Of a stretch of DNA of 64,000 nt, positions 8,279 through 16,492 are shown piece by piece. The translations under genes were made by a program, and so were the position numbers. Every line of letters starts with the position of its first letter. The stretch's first letter is position 1. A model generated the notes under the pieces. That model made no database searches and was not told where the DNA came from. It was given only the letters and a program-made list of their open reading frames with translations. The DNA lies in NCBI RefSeq assembly GCF_004745485.1, contig NZ_RHFG01000001.1, positions 186,001 through 250,000 on the forward strand, in the 5' to 3' direction. Origin of the DNA: Brevibacterium sp. S22 (GTDB lineage Bacteria; Actinomycetota; Actinomycetes; Actinomycetales; Brevibacteriaceae).

Positions 8279-8611
8279 TCACTCACCGAAGAACACCACC
8301 TGGTTTCCGTCCGGGTCGGTGATCGGCAGGATGCGCTGTCCGCCACCGGGGCTCGGCTCGTCGTGGTCGATTCCGGTCACCCGCAGATGCTCGGCCATCT
8401 TGTCGAGGTCATCCACATCTAGGACCGCATTGGAGCGTCCGGCTCGCTGTGGGTCTTCCCAGATCTGGATTCCGAACTTCTCGTCGAAGAGCCATTGGGC
8501 CAGCCCCGCCATCGGCTTGTCATCCGGCTGTCGCCCAATGAGCCGGGAATACCATGCGGTCGCCTCCTTCTCGTCGGTGACAGCAATATTGGCCATGAGT
8601 CCAGTGATCAT
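8279..8611 (-). CDS. VOC (glyoxalase/bleomycin-resistance-like) protein
   Basis: This 110-residue single-domain VOC protein contains ANIAVTDEKEATAWYSRLIG, WEDPQRAGRSNAVLDVDDLD and ITDPDGNQVVFF, the typical terminal beta strand. The start ATG 8611 is preceded by GAAGGAGCGATC, a strong ribosome-binding site, which excludes the longer frame. A perfect 9-bp inverted repeat lies 33-53 bp upstream, and an HxlR regulator gene is encoded next to it on the same strand. Its substrate is unknown. Confidence 0.85.
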   Translation of the reverse strand: MITGLMANIAVTDEKEATAWYSRLIGRQPDDKPMAGLAQWLFDEKFGIQIWEDPQRAGRSNAVLDVDDLDKMAEHLRVTGIDHDEPSPGGGQRILPITDPDGNQVVFFGE

Positions 8612-8643
8612 GATCGCTCCTTCGGGATCAGCCCTGAGAGTAA

Positions 8644-8664
8644 GTGATTGCAATATGCAATCAC
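8644..8664. promoter_or_regulatory. Perfect palindrome, probable HxlR-family operator
   Basis: The arms GTGATTGCA and TGCAATCAC flank ATA, a perfect 9-3-9 inverted repeat. It lies between the HxlR gene and the VOC/SRPBCC pair, 33 bp upstream of the VOC start. HxlR regulators bind such short-spaced palindromes. Related sites occur at 2007 and 9305. Confidence 0.65.
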
Positions 8665-8800
8665 CTAGTACATGGAACCACATCTCGCGGGATCGGGCAA
8701 GAGAATCGTCGAATCGACCTCACACCAGCCTCGCCGCGATCCCCCGGCCATTGGGGCTGGCCGCAACCGAGGTCGACGCCCGGCTCAGCTACCGGGACTC

Positions 8801-9292
8801 TCAGCTTCCGGAGATCTCCGCCTCGTAAGCGGCCTGCAGTCGCTCCGAGGAACGCGGTTCGTCAGGATTCGGGCGCGGCACCCCGAGGTGGGTCTCCCGA
8901 AGCTCATCCACGAGACCTGCGACGAGTTGGGGGTCATCGGCCATGATTCTGGATCGGATCGTCAGCTCCGGCGAGGTCTCCCGGTGGGTCATTCCCCACG
9001 TTCCAAGGGCGACCATGACCGGCAGAGTCTGGATTCCAGCCTCGGTGAGGGTGTACTGGGCTCGCTGCCCGCGTGCGGCTTCCGCCTTTGTCAGCAGCCC
9101 TTCGTCGATGAGCTTCCTCAGACGACTGGCGAGCATGTTCGAGGCTATGCCCTCATCATTGTGGGTGAGCAGCTCGCGGAAGTGCCGACGATTGCCGAAG
9201 ATGATGTCCCGCAGGACGATGAGCGACCAGTTGTCGCCGAGGACCTCGACGGCGGCGTTGATTGCGCAGCCCGAACGCGGCTGTGCAGGCAT
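8801..9292 (-). CDS. HxlR-family transcriptional regulator
   Basis: This 163-residue winged-helix protein begins with RSGCAINAAVEVLGDNWSLI, carrying the single conserved Cys (about residue 9) and the W-S-L-I-V-L-R-D-I core that define HxlR/MarR-like regulators. RHFRELLTHNDEGIASNMLASRL and QYTLTEAGIQTLPV complete the recognition helix and wing. The Cys may sense electrophiles or redox state, as in YodB/HypR. A half-palindrome (9305) precedes its start and the full palindrome (8644) lies downstream, consistent with autoregulation and control of the VOC/SRPBCC pair. Confidence 0.9.
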   Translation of the reverse strand: MPAQPRSGCAINAAVEVLGDNWSLIVLRDIIFGNRRHFRELLTHNDEGIASNMLASRLRKLIDEGLLTKAEAARGQRAQYTLTEAGIQTLPVMVALGTWGMTHRETSPELTIRSRIMADDPQLVAGLVDELRETHLGVPRPNPDEPRSSERLQAAYEAEISGS

Positions 9293-9304
9293 CGCCCCTC
9301 CTCC

Positions 9305-9323
9305 AGTGATTGCATTCTGAAAC
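9305..9323. promoter_or_regulatory. Imperfect HxlR-type operator in divergent promoter
   Basis: AGTGATTGCA followed by TTC and TGAAACT matches the left arm of the 8644 palindrome exactly and the right arm partially. It lies 13 bp upstream of the HxlR start and about 90 bp from the divergent reductase gene, so it could serve autoregulation of either promoter. Confidence 0.45.
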
Positions 9324-9412
9324 TACTTAATCTTACACTGGGTCCACTTCCCCGGAACCCACGCCATCCGTCGGACTGAAGACATCAGCCGAACCATCAC
9401 ATTGGAGTGCAC

Positions 9413-10051
9413 ATGGCCAAAGCGTGTGTCAACAACCTCTTCGTCTCCCTCGACGGATTCGCTGCCGGCGAGTTCGTCACCTTCGATCAGCCGATCGGCG
9501 AAGCCCAAGCACTGTTCTCCTACTTCGACGGCCGCGGCATCGAGGGCGTGGACAAGGTCGACGCCCCGGTGACCGCAGACCGTGCCTTGTTCGCCATGTG
9601 GGGTCAGGGCATCGGTGCCGAGATCATGGGCAGGAAGAAGTTCGGCCCCCAGACAGGGCAGTGGCCCGACGACGGCTGGCGCGGTTGGTGGGGAGAGGAA
9701 CCGCCATTCAAGACCCCGTGCTTCATCCTCACTCATCATCCGCGGGAGCCGATGGAGTTCGACAACGGCACGAGCTTCCATTTCGTGGATGCCTCCCCAG
9801 CCGACGCACTCGCCGAGGCGAGCGCTGCCGCTGACGGCGGCAATGTCCGCATCGGCGGCGGTCCTTCGATGGTCAGACAGTTCCTTGCGGACGGCCTCGT
9901 CGACTTCATGCACCTCGTCATCGTCCCGGTCACCCTCGGCCGCGGGGTCTGGCTCTGGGAGGGCCTCGAGGGACTTGAGAAGGATTTCACGATCGAGAGC
10001 CTCACCACGGCCAGCGGCCTGACCCATCAATTGTGGAATCACCGAGGCTGA
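9413..10051 (+). CDS. Dihydrofolate reductase/RibD C-terminal-like reductase
   Basis: This 212-residue protein is of the RibD_C/DHFR-like fold. It contains NNLFVSLDGFAAG at the N-terminus, EIMGRKKFGP, and NVRIGGGPSMVRQFLADGLVD, the NADPH-contacting strand-loop-helix. Related actinobacterial proteins are annotated as dihydrofolate reductase family; true folate reduction is not implied. The start ATG 9413 has GGAG five bases upstream; an in-frame GTG six bases earlier overlaps that site and is less likely. The gene is divergent from the HxlR gene and ends at a strong bidirectional terminator. Confidence 0.85.
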   Translation: MAKACVNNLFVSLDGFAAGEFVTFDQPIGEAQALFSYFDGRGIEGVDKVDAPVTADRALFAMWGQGIGAEIMGRKKFGPQTGQWPDDGWRGWWGEEPPFKTPCFILTHHPREPMEFDNGTSFHFVDASPADALAEASAAADGGNVRIGGGPSMVRQFLADGLVDFMHLVIVPVTLGRGVWLWEGLEGLEKDFTIESLTTASGLTHQLWNHRG

Positions 10052-10096
10052 TCTGCCCGAGGACTCAGGGGTCCGGTCCCTGCCGGTGCGGCAATG

Positions 10097-10137
10097 CCGA
10101 TGGCCCGCCGTTCCCTATCGGAACGGCGGGCCATCGG
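10097..10137. terminator. Bidirectional hairpin terminator
   Basis: There is a perfect 18-bp GC-rich stem (10097-10114 pairs with 10120-10137) with a 5-nt CTATC loop. It sits between the convergent reductase (+) and NAD(P)-binding protein (-) genes. There is no long T-tract, as is common in actinobacteria. Confidence 0.8.
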
Positions 10138-10188
10138 GTCAGTGGGCCGCTCGGACCCGGGTGACGGCTCGGAGCGGTCGGACTCAGC

Positions 10189-10875
10189 TCAGCTGATCGC
10201 CTCGGCGATGGGGGTCTGCCCGTCGTAGAAGTTCACGGTCTCACGCAAGGCTGCGGATTCGGCGATGACGTGTGTGATGACATCGGCGACGAGTTCGCGG
10301 GAGGTCACCCGCACCTCGTCGGCCGGCCGGTCGCCGTCGAGGTCGCCGGCTTCATCGGCGATGAGGACCTTTCCGGTGGAGGGCTCGAGGGTCAGCCCGC
10401 CGGGTCCGAGAATCGTGAAGTCGAGATCGCTGGCGCGCAGGTGCGCATCGGCACCGGCCTTGGCCTCGACGTAGGGGTAGAAGGAGCTCTCCGGGTCGAC
10501 GCGGTCCGAGTCGACGGAGGCGCTGGCGTAGGAGACCATGACGAAGCGTTTGACCCCGGCCTGTTCGGCGGCGTCGATCGAGCGTGTGGCGGCCTCGAGG
10601 TCGACGGCCTTCGTCCGCTCCGGGCTGCCGCCGCCGGCTCCGGCGGAGAACACGACAGCCTGGGCTCCTGCGAACAGGTCGGCGAGTACCTGGGTGTCGG
10701 CGGTTTCGATGTCGAGGACGACCGGGTTGGCCCCAGCGGTTTTGACATCTGATGACTGGTCGGGGTTGCGGATCACCGAATCGACGGCGAAGCCTGCGGC
10801 CTTGAGCTTGGGCGCGGCCAGAAGTGCGATCTTTCCATGGCCGCCGAGAATGACGACACGAGCTGAATCAGGCAT
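10189..10875 (-). CDS. NAD(P)-binding (atypical SDR, NmrA/BVR-B-like) protein
   Basis: This 228-residue protein has the Rossmann motif VVILGGHGKIALLAAPKL at the N-terminus, DIETADTQVLADLFAGAQAVVFSAGAG as the second nucleotide-binding region, and RFVMVSYASASVDSD plus YVEAKAGADAHLRASDLDFTILGPGGL. The last two correspond to the S/Y-x3-K region of atypical short-chain dehydrogenases: Tyr-x3-Lys is present in YVEAK. This family includes YwnB-like and YhfK-like proteins. The substrate is unknown. It converges on the 10097 terminator. Confidence 0.85.
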   Translation of the reverse strand: MPDSARVVILGGHGKIALLAAPKLKAAGFAVDSVIRNPDQSSDVKTAGANPVVLDIETADTQVLADLFAGAQAVVFSAGAGGGSPERTKAVDLEAATRSIDAAEQAGVKRFVMVSYASASVDSDRVDPESSFYPYVEAKAGADAHLRASDLDFTILGPGGLTLEPSTGKVLIADEAGDLDGDRPADEVRVTSRELVADVITHVIAESAALRETVNFYDGQTPIAEAIS

Positions 10876-10956
10876 ATCTACCTCCGTTGTCGGTGATGCT
10901 TGGTGTCCGGTACAGCGACAGGTCGGCCGTAATTATTCCGTGCCGCCGGTATTCTG

Positions 10957-11496
10957 ATGTCCATGACCGACGATCTCTCCCCTGCCGCCGTCGTGCGTCG
11001 GCTCGGCCGTGGACAGCAGGTCGTCATCCCCTCCTCGAATCGGCAGGTCCTCTTCGGTCTGCTCGTCGCACTCGTCATCGGCATCGGTCTACTCGCCTTC
11101 TTCATCTACGTCGTCACCGCCACAATCGAGGACGGGCGCAGCCCGTGGCTGATCATCATCAACCTGCGCATGTGGGCGTTGGTCATCGGCATCGTCGGGT
11201 GCCTCGTCGTCGCACCGATCGGTCTGTTCGTGCGAATGCGCAGGCGCGAATCCCTCGTCCTCTCCCCCGTCGGCGTCGCGTTGGCACGGCGCGGTGAGGT
11301 TCTGCCGGGCACACTGCTGTCGTGGCACAATATCGAGGCGATTGTGTTCGAAGAGGCGGCACGCCGTGGTCCGAGGGTCGCGACGTATATCCTCACCGAG
11401 GAAGCGACCCGGCGGCGACGCGGGCGCAGGCATCATCCGCGGTTACTCGTCAGGAATGGTTTTGCCCTCATTCCCGGCGACTCTTCCCGGTGCTGA
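10957..11496 (+). CDS. Membrane protein with PH-like C-terminal domain, probably frameshifted at its end
   Basis: The 179-residue reading frame has two transmembrane segments (VLFGLLVALVIGIGLLAFFI and MWALVIGIVGCLVVAPIGL), then a cytoplasmic domain beginning SLVLSPVGVALARRG, like PH-type domains in actinobacterial membrane proteins. The frame ends abruptly at GDSSRC. In the next frame the DNA continues as FPVLKAAHARFAPRVHGHR to a stop at 11543, which looks like the natural C-terminus. A one-base indel near 11490 would join them. The start is ATG 10957 or ATG 10963. Function unknown. Confidence 0.65.
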   Translation: MSMTDDLSPAAVVRRLGRGQQVVIPSSNRQVLFGLLVALVIGIGLLAFFIYVVTATIEDGRSPWLIIINLRMWALVIGIVGCLVVAPIGLFVRMRRRESLVLSPVGVALARRGEVLPGTLLSWHNIEAIVFEEAARRGPRVATYILTEEATRRRRGRRHHPRLLVRNGFALIPGDSSRC

Positions 11497-11576
11497 AAGC
11501 CGCACATGCCCGTTTCGCACCACGCGTCCATGGACACCGGTAGGCCCGCACATGCGCGTGCCTTACCGTTGAGATC

Positions 11577-12182
11577 ATGATCCGACGCCTCATCGCCCGC
11601 GCCTTCTGGACGTTCAGCAAGTGGAAGCTCGTCACCGAGCCCGCCCCGAATCGTCCGACGATCCTCATCGGGGCACCCCACACCTCCAATTGGGACTTCG
11701 TCGTGATGCTCGCGATCGCGTGGCGCCTTCGTGTCGATGTCCATTGGCTGGGCAAGCATTCCCTCTTCACCGAATGGCGTGGGCCGATCATGCGCGGACT
11801 CGGCGGGATACCCGTCGACCGGTCGGATCCGGCCAAGATCGTCGACGAGGTGGTCGGCCGCATGCGTAAAGGGGAGGTCTTCGCTCTCGTCATCACTCCA
11901 GACGGAACCCGCGGTGGGCACACTCACTGGAAATCGGGGTTCCATCGCATCGCCCGTCAGACGGGCCTTCCTGTCACCTTGGGCTACGTGGACTCGGCCA
12001 CTCACACCACAGGCCTGGGTCCGACCTTGGAGATGACCGATGACCTGGTCAGCGACATGGATCGGATCCGCGAGTTCTATGCCGACAAGCACGGCATCCG
12101 GCCGCACCTGCAGATCACGCCGAGGCTGCGCGAAGAAGCCGCCCCCGGTGACGATCGCAAAGGCGAGGCGGAGCAGAGCTGA
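11577..12182 (+). CDS. Lysophospholipid acyltransferase (PlsC-like)
   Basis: This 201-residue protein has the acyltransferase catalytic motif HTSNWDF (H-x4-D, about residues 35-41) and LGKHSLFTEW, GGIPVDRSD and ITPDGTRGG, equivalent to the conserved blocks of 1-acyl-glycerol-3-phosphate acyltransferases. It lacks an obvious N-terminal membrane anchor. The stop codon overlaps the region just before arfB (1-nt gap), so the two genes are co-transcribed. Confidence 0.85.
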   Translation: MIRRLIARAFWTFSKWKLVTEPAPNRPTILIGAPHTSNWDFVVMLAIAWRLRVDVHWLGKHSLFTEWRGPIMRGLGGIPVDRSDPAKIVDEVVGRMRKGEVFALVITPDGTRGGHTHWKSGFHRIARQTGLPVTLGYVDSATHTTGLGPTLEMTDDLVSDMDRIREFYADKHGIRPHLQITPRLREEAAPGDDRKGEAEQS

Positions 12183-12183
12183 G

Positions 12184-12627
12184 ATGGACGGTGATCTGCG
12201 GGTCCCCGCCGGACCGGGGATCCCTGCCGGACTGGTCGTCCCCGCCGCCGAACTGTCAGAACAGTTCTCCCGGTCATCGGGACCCGGAGGCCAGCACGTC
12301 AACACCTCTGACTCCCGAGTGCAGCTGAGCCTCGACCTGGCTGCGGCGACCTTCCTCACCGAACCTCAGCGCGAGCGGGTGCTCAGCCGGTTGGCACCGC
12401 GCCTGTCCGGCACTGTGGTCACCGTGACCTCGGAGAAGCAGCGGTCGCAGCTGAAGAACCGGCAGGACGCGCGGATGCGTCTGGCGCAGATGCTGCGAGA
12501 GGCGTTGGCCCCGCCGGTGCAGAGGCGAACCACGAAGCCGTCCCGAAATTCCCGTCGCCGCAGAGTGCGATCCGAACAGCGGCGGTCGGAGATCAAACGC
12601 AACCGCCGCCGGCCCCGTCTCGACTGA
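12184..12627 (+). CDS. arfB: Alternative ribosome-rescue factor ArfB (YaeJ/ICT1-like)
   Basis: This 147-residue peptidyl-tRNA hydrolase releases peptides from ribosomes stalled at mRNA ends. SSGPGGQHVNTSDSRVQL carries the catalytic GGQ loop. The C-terminus (RRTTKPSRNSRRRRVRSEQRR) is a basic, flexible tail that in this family enters the empty mRNA channel. Length and domain content fit ArfB rather than a full release factor. It starts 1 nt after the acyltransferase stop. Confidence 0.9.
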   Translation: MDGDLRVPAGPGIPAGLVVPAAELSEQFSRSSGPGGQHVNTSDSRVQLSLDLAAATFLTEPQRERVLSRLAPRLSGTVVTVTSEKQRSQLKNRQDARMRLAQMLREALAPPVQRRTTKPSRNSRRRRVRSEQRRSEIKRNRRRPRLD

Positions 12628-12672
12628 TCCCCGGTGGTGACAGAGATGGTCGCGAAGAGCACAATGGGCGAC

Positions 12673-13167
12673 ATGAACAGCATTGAGATTCTCACCGACC
12701 TGTCCCAGCGCCCCCTCCAAGCGGCGCAGGCGCTGCCCGACCTCTCCCCCGAGGAACTCAACAGCCACCTCGGCGGTCATCCGAACTCCATCGCATGGTT
12801 GCTGTGGCACAGCGGCCGCGAGATCGACGTCCAGCTCTCCGACCTCACCGGAGGCCCTCAACAGTGGGAGGACTTCCGTGAGCGCTTCAACCTCGACGAG
12901 GCCGGCGATGGGTTCGGGCTCGGGCACACCCCGGAACAGGCAGCCGAGATCCGCGTCGACGATCAGCAGCTGCTCGTCGCCTATCTCAACGCTACATTGA
13001 ACGCGTTCACCGAGTACCTGGAGACGCTGTCGGAGGACGACTTCGACGAGATCATCGATGAGAACTGGACGCCGGCAGTCACTCGCGGCGTCCGCATGGT
13101 CTCGATCATCGATGATGCGATTCAGCACGTCGCGCAGGCGGCGTTCATCGCCGGCGCTCCGGCCTGA
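12673..13167 (+). CDS. DinB-family / mycothiol-dependent transferase-like protein
   Basis: This 164-residue four-helix protein contains LNSHLGGHPNSIAWLLWHSGREID, which carries the His of metal site 1 in DinB-type proteins, and a C-terminal DDAIQHVAQAAFIAG helix with a second His. In actinobacteria such proteins are related to mycothiol-dependent maleylpyruvate isomerases and DUF664 proteins. The start is ATG 12673; ATG 12664 is possible. It follows arfB by 45 nt. Confidence 0.75.
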   Translation: MNSIEILTDLSQRPLQAAQALPDLSPEELNSHLGGHPNSIAWLLWHSGREIDVQLSDLTGGPQQWEDFRERFNLDEAGDGFGLGHTPEQAAEIRVDDQQLLVAYLNATLNAFTEYLETLSEDDFDEIIDENWTPAVTRGVRMVSIIDDAIQHVAQAAFIAGAPA

Positions 13168-13225
13168 CCTCCGACGTCGGCTGTCCTGATCTCCAACGCC
13201 GCGCCGGCCTGTTCTCCAACGCCGA

Positions 13226-14077
13226 TCAGGGGCGGCTGAAGTCCCTGACCTCGCCGAGGCTGTCCATCCCGGCCGCTCGATAGGTGGCGACGGCGGCGGT
13301 GTTCGATGACGGGGTGGCCACGTTGACACTCGACGCTCCCATCGACCGCAGTGCGCTTGCAGCACCGAGCGCCATTTCCGTGCCATACCCGTGGCCGCGG
13401 TGGTCACCATGAACTCCGAGAGGTTCGATGATGCCGGGGCGACCGTGTCCAGCGGACCAGACGGTGGTGGCTCCGACGGCAGCACCGTCCGTGGAATAGC
13501 CGACGAGGCACCGAGCCTGTTGGTAGGCGTGTCCTGCAGCCATCAGCTGCCATCGCTCAGCGGTCAGTGATGCGCCGGGGAATGCGGCGGATTCGACGCT
13601 GATCCGGTCAGCGATGCCATCCGCTTCGACAGTCTCGAACCTCAACGAGGTCGGTGGGACAGAATCTGACAGTGCGCGGTGCAGGACGGTCCAGGGTTCG
13701 TCGGGTGTCCATCGCGCCTGGGTGAGGGTGTGCTGCAACTCGGCCCCGAAGCGAGCCTCGACGATTCCTGTCCCCGGTGGGAGGAGATCGGACAGCGTGG
13801 TCTCGAGATCCGTCACGACCGCCTCGGCGAGGGTTTCATCCGAGGCATGGTCAGGCGAGATCGCCATACGGATGAGTTCGGATTCGTCGAGGAATCCGAC
13901 AGCTGCGATCTCACCGTCGCGCGTCCATACCCGCAACGCCGAGGCGAGCGCTTGCGAGCCGAAGCGCTGATACCAACCGAGGTCGCCTGGATGGACTTGG
14001 ACGGGCAGCCCCTCGCGCTGCCAGGACGCGACAGCATCGATGATGTTCGACAGGTCCTCGGCAGACGGAATCATCAT
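13226..14077 (-). CDS. GNAT-family N-acetyltransferase
   Basis: In this 283-residue protein the C-terminal half is a clear GNAT fold: PLGVHGDHRGHGYGTEMALGA holds the acetyl-CoA pyrophosphate loop (R-G-H-G-Y-G), and SSVNVATPSSNTAAVATYRAAGM is the usual beta5-alpha4 with the terminal Gly-Met. The N-terminal half may be a degenerate second GNAT domain. Substrate unknown. It is followed 19 bp upstream by a hydrolase gene on the same strand, suggesting an operon. Confidence 0.85.
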   Translation of the reverse strand: MMIPSAEDLSNIIDAVASWQREGLPVQVHPGDLGWYQRFGSQALASALRVWTRDGEIAAVGFLDESELIRMAISPDHASDETLAEAVVTDLETTLSDLLPPGTGIVEARFGAELQHTLTQARWTPDEPWTVLHRALSDSVPPTSLRFETVEADGIADRISVESAAFPGASLTAERWQLMAAGHAYQQARCLVGYSTDGAAVGATTVWSAGHGRPGIIEPLGVHGDHRGHGYGTEMALGAASALRSMGASSVNVATPSSNTAAVATYRAAGMDSLGEVRDFSRP

Positions 14078-14096
14078 GGTGGGTCAGCCTCGATCT

Positions 14097-15041
14097 TTAA
14101 CCTGCGACGACGCGGGTTGCGAAACCAACAATCTCCGCTTCCGCCTCGGCGCGAGTCGTCGATTCGTTGTGGACTTCGTGCCGGACTCCTGAGAAGACTC
14201 GTGTGCGCACGTCGGCGTGACCGGTCTCGCGCAGCCTGTTGGCCACATGGTAAGCGCCTTCGCCGTAGTTCGCAACCGGATCCTGGTCACCCGCGAGGAT
14301 GAGCACCGGCAGATCGTTTGAGATCGTCGCATACCAGGAATCGGCATTGGCTTCGTCGTAGATGTCGACGAATCCCTGCAGGAATCGCGCACTCATCGGG
14401 GCACCGAAGTTGTTGAACGGGTCACGGCCGTGATCGGCGACGACCGCTTCGTCGAGGGCAACCCATGCGGTGGGTCCTGCATCGGGACCACAGCGGTCGA
14501 GGAACCCGTCGAAGAGCTGTCCCACCAGATGGTCTGCGGCAGGTTCCGCACGATGGTCGCCAGCGGCCGCCTCGGCGAGTTCAGCGCGGTCAATGGTCTG
14601 TTCGATTCCCTTCATCTGCGCGGCGATTCCGCACAGCGCCAGCCCGGTGAGTTCGGTTTCAGGGCGGGATGCCATGGACCGGGCGATCATCGACCCCCAG
14701 CTGTGGCCGAAGACGATATAGGGCAGTCCGGGCAGGATCTCACGCGCCTTCGCCTGCAGAGTCAGCTCGTCGTCGACGACGACGCGCGCGGCCTCGTCTC
14801 CAGCGTCGGCCCAGACACCCGACTCCATGGCAGTGCGCCCGTGCCCTGCGTGGTCACTGGCGACGACGGCGAAGCCGGCATCGAGCAAGGTGCTGATGAG
14901 GTGGAGGTAGCGGCGGGAATGTTCGCCGAGGCCGTGGATGATCTGCACAATGCCGTTCGGCGCCGTCGTGGGAGTGTGGAGCCACGCGTTGATCGTGTCG
15001 CGATCGTTGCTCGAGGGGAACGTGATTTCATGCAGGGCCAA
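14097..15041 (-). CDS. Alpha/beta hydrolase, monoacylglycerol-lipase type
   Basis: This 314-residue serine hydrolase contains IVQIIHGLGEHSRRY (HG oxyanion region), YIVFGHSWGSMIARS (GHSWG nucleophile elbow), LPVLILAGDQDPV (catalytic Asp) and VFSGVRHEVHNE (catalytic His). This arrangement matches lysophospholipase/monoacylglycerol lipases. Its start at 15041 is close to a window of decaying genes, but the enzyme itself appears intact. Confidence 0.88.
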   Translation of the reverse strand: MALHEITFPSSNDRDTINAWLHTPTTAPNGIVQIIHGLGEHSRRYLHLISTLLDAGFAVVASDHAGHGRTAMESGVWADAGDEAARVVVDDELTLQAKAREILPGLPYIVFGHSWGSMIARSMASRPETELTGLALCGIAAQMKGIEQTIDRAELAEAAAGDHRAEPAADHLVGQLFDGFLDRCGPDAGPTAWVALDEAVVADHGRDPFNNFGAPMSARFLQGFVDIYDEANADSWYATISNDLPVLILAGDQDPVANYGEGAYHVANRLRETGHADVRTRVFSGVRHEVHNESTTRAEAEAEIVGFATRVVAG

Positions 15042-15131
15042 GGCCGGACTCCTTTGTCAGTTTCGCTGCCGGCCCCGTGATTTCGGTGCGGGCAGAACAA
15101 TCGCTGAGATGCAGATACTGTACCGCGGATC

Positions 15132-15579
15132 TCAGGCATCGACTCCGTGCAGACGGGCGTGCAGATTCCGCACCTGGGTGCTCAATTCCGGATCGGGTCC
15201 GGCGACTTCGATTCCCGGGGCGACGTCCTGAACGGGCAGCGGCAGTACGGGACCGGGGGCCAGACCCCAGTCCTTGTGCCAGGCGCTCAGCTGCTGGCTG
15301 CTGCTGGCGTAGACGATGCGGCCGAGGCCCACCCACGCGTGCGCCGCTGAGCACATCGGGCAGTGTTCGCCGGAGGTGAAGACGACGGTTTCGGCTCGCT
15401 GCTGGGGTGTGAGATGGTCGGCTGCCCAGCGAGCGATTTCGAATTCGGGCGGCGTCGACGAGCACGGACCCGAATGGTTCGTCTCCGGCATCAAGGGCTT
15501 CGCGAGCCAGGTCGACGCACCGGGTGAGGAATCTGCGGTCATCATCATTGAGATCAAGTTGAGGTTCCATGCTCCTCAT
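15132..15579 (-). pseudogene. Nucleoside (guanine-type) deaminase, inactivated by an out-of-frame deletion
   Basis: The N-terminal part, MEPQLDLNDDDRRFLTRCVD through DEPFGSVLVDA, is in one frame. The remainder, PEFEIARWAADHLTPQQ through SGEHCPMCSAAHAWVGLGR and SSSQQLSAWH, is in another. The join is at about 15450-15453. Intact relatives have roughly 20 further residues here, including the zinc-binding His just before P-E. The second metal motif, C-P-M-C, is retained. Loss of the His segment plus the frame change means no active enzyme. The start is ATG 15579 or 15570. Confidence 0.8.
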
Positions 15580-15607
15580 CCAATCACAGCGGGCATATCC
15601 TTGATCC

Positions 15608-15985
15608 ATGCCGTTCGAAGCCGTGTCATTCACCGAGGTCTCCACCGAAGGTCTCGAGTCTTCCCCCGTCGCCGAGGCGCTGGCGGGCCTACGTGCCAAC
15701 GAGGCACGGTACTTCTCCAATTAGTACAAGCACACGTTCACCGTGGCCCCGGCTGCTGAAGCACAGGACGTTCTGGACTGGGTCGAGGAGATCCTCGTGT
15801 CCGAACGCGAGATCGTTCCGACCTCGCCCGCGCTCGAAATCAGCATCAACGATATCGACGGCATCTACTGGGTGGAGGCCGCGAGCGACCCTTTGGCAGG
15901 TGGTCGTTCGCGGCCTCAGCTCATCGGGTTCAGTCCTTTTCAGGTTCAGTCTCTGAGGATGTACTTCAGGGTTTCGACCACCTGA
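15608..15985 (+). pseudogene. Small hypothetical ORF interrupted by an in-frame UAG
   Basis: From ATG 15608 the frame encodes 38 residues ending NEARYFSN, then TAG at 15722-15724, then continues open in the same frame (YKHTFTVAPAAEAQDVLDW...) to 15985. Codon choice stays GC-rich on both sides, and the continuation looks like real protein. A TGG-to-TAG change would restore an N-W-Y run. The 3' end overlaps the convergent YtoQ gene by 40 bp, so the original stop may have been earlier. I do not recognise the family. Confidence 0.6.
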
Positions 15986-16386
15986 TCGGTCGTCTGGCAC
16001 CAGGCTTGGGCTTCAGCGTCGACCTCTTTGAGCGGATGAATGATGTCGGCATCGTGGAGGGTCACATAGGGTGTGCCGAGTGCTGCGCAGTAGCCGGCGT
16101 CGAAGGCGGCGTTCCACTGCTTGTACTTGTCGCCGAAGCGCACGACGACCATATCGGCCTTTGCGATCAGGGTGCGGGTGCGGATGGCATTGACCTTTGA
16201 CGACTGGTGGTCGCGCCAGAAGGCGCTGTCGTTCTCGCCGAGGTGGTCACCGGCGGCATCGCTGGCGGGATGGTCCGTCACCGGGGCGGTGAACTCGATA
16301 TCGAGCCCGGCCGCCTCGGCGCCATTTTTGACCTCCTCACGCCAATCGGTGTGGATCTCTCCGGACAGGTAGACAGTGAAGCTCAT
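15946..16386 (-). CDS. YtoQ-family protein
   Basis: This 146-residue protein begins MSFTVYLSGEIHTDWREEV and contains TRTLIAKADMVVVRFGDKY and NAAFDAGYCAALGTPYVTLH. This is the YtoQ/nucleoside-2-deoxyribosyltransferase-like fold with a nucleotide-binding N-terminal strand. The start ATG 16386 has AGGAGTACTC upstream, a good ribosome-binding site; the frame to 16452 is not needed. The biochemical activity of YtoQ proteins is not known to me. Confidence 0.85.
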   Translation of the reverse strand: MSFTVYLSGEIHTDWREEVKNGAEAAGLDIEFTAPVTDHPASDAAGDHLGENDSAFWRDHQSSKVNAIRTRTLIAKADMVVVRFGDKYKQWNAAFDAGYCAALGTPYVTLHDADIIHPLKEVDAEAQAWCQTTDQVVETLKYILRD

Positions 16387-16492
16387 GATCGAGTACTCCT
16401 GATTCCAATAGGCGTGGGACCGGCACGGCCCTTTCGGGACCACCATAGCCAATTGGTGGTCGTCAGCACCGGTCTCACCCAGGAGGTCGGGG

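Noticed and set aside
15722-15724. UAG as a recoded selenocysteine/pyrrolysine or programmed readthrough codon
   Set aside because: UAG is not a Sec codon, no Pyl machinery is implied, and the neighbouring gene is also dead; a nonsense mutation is simpler.
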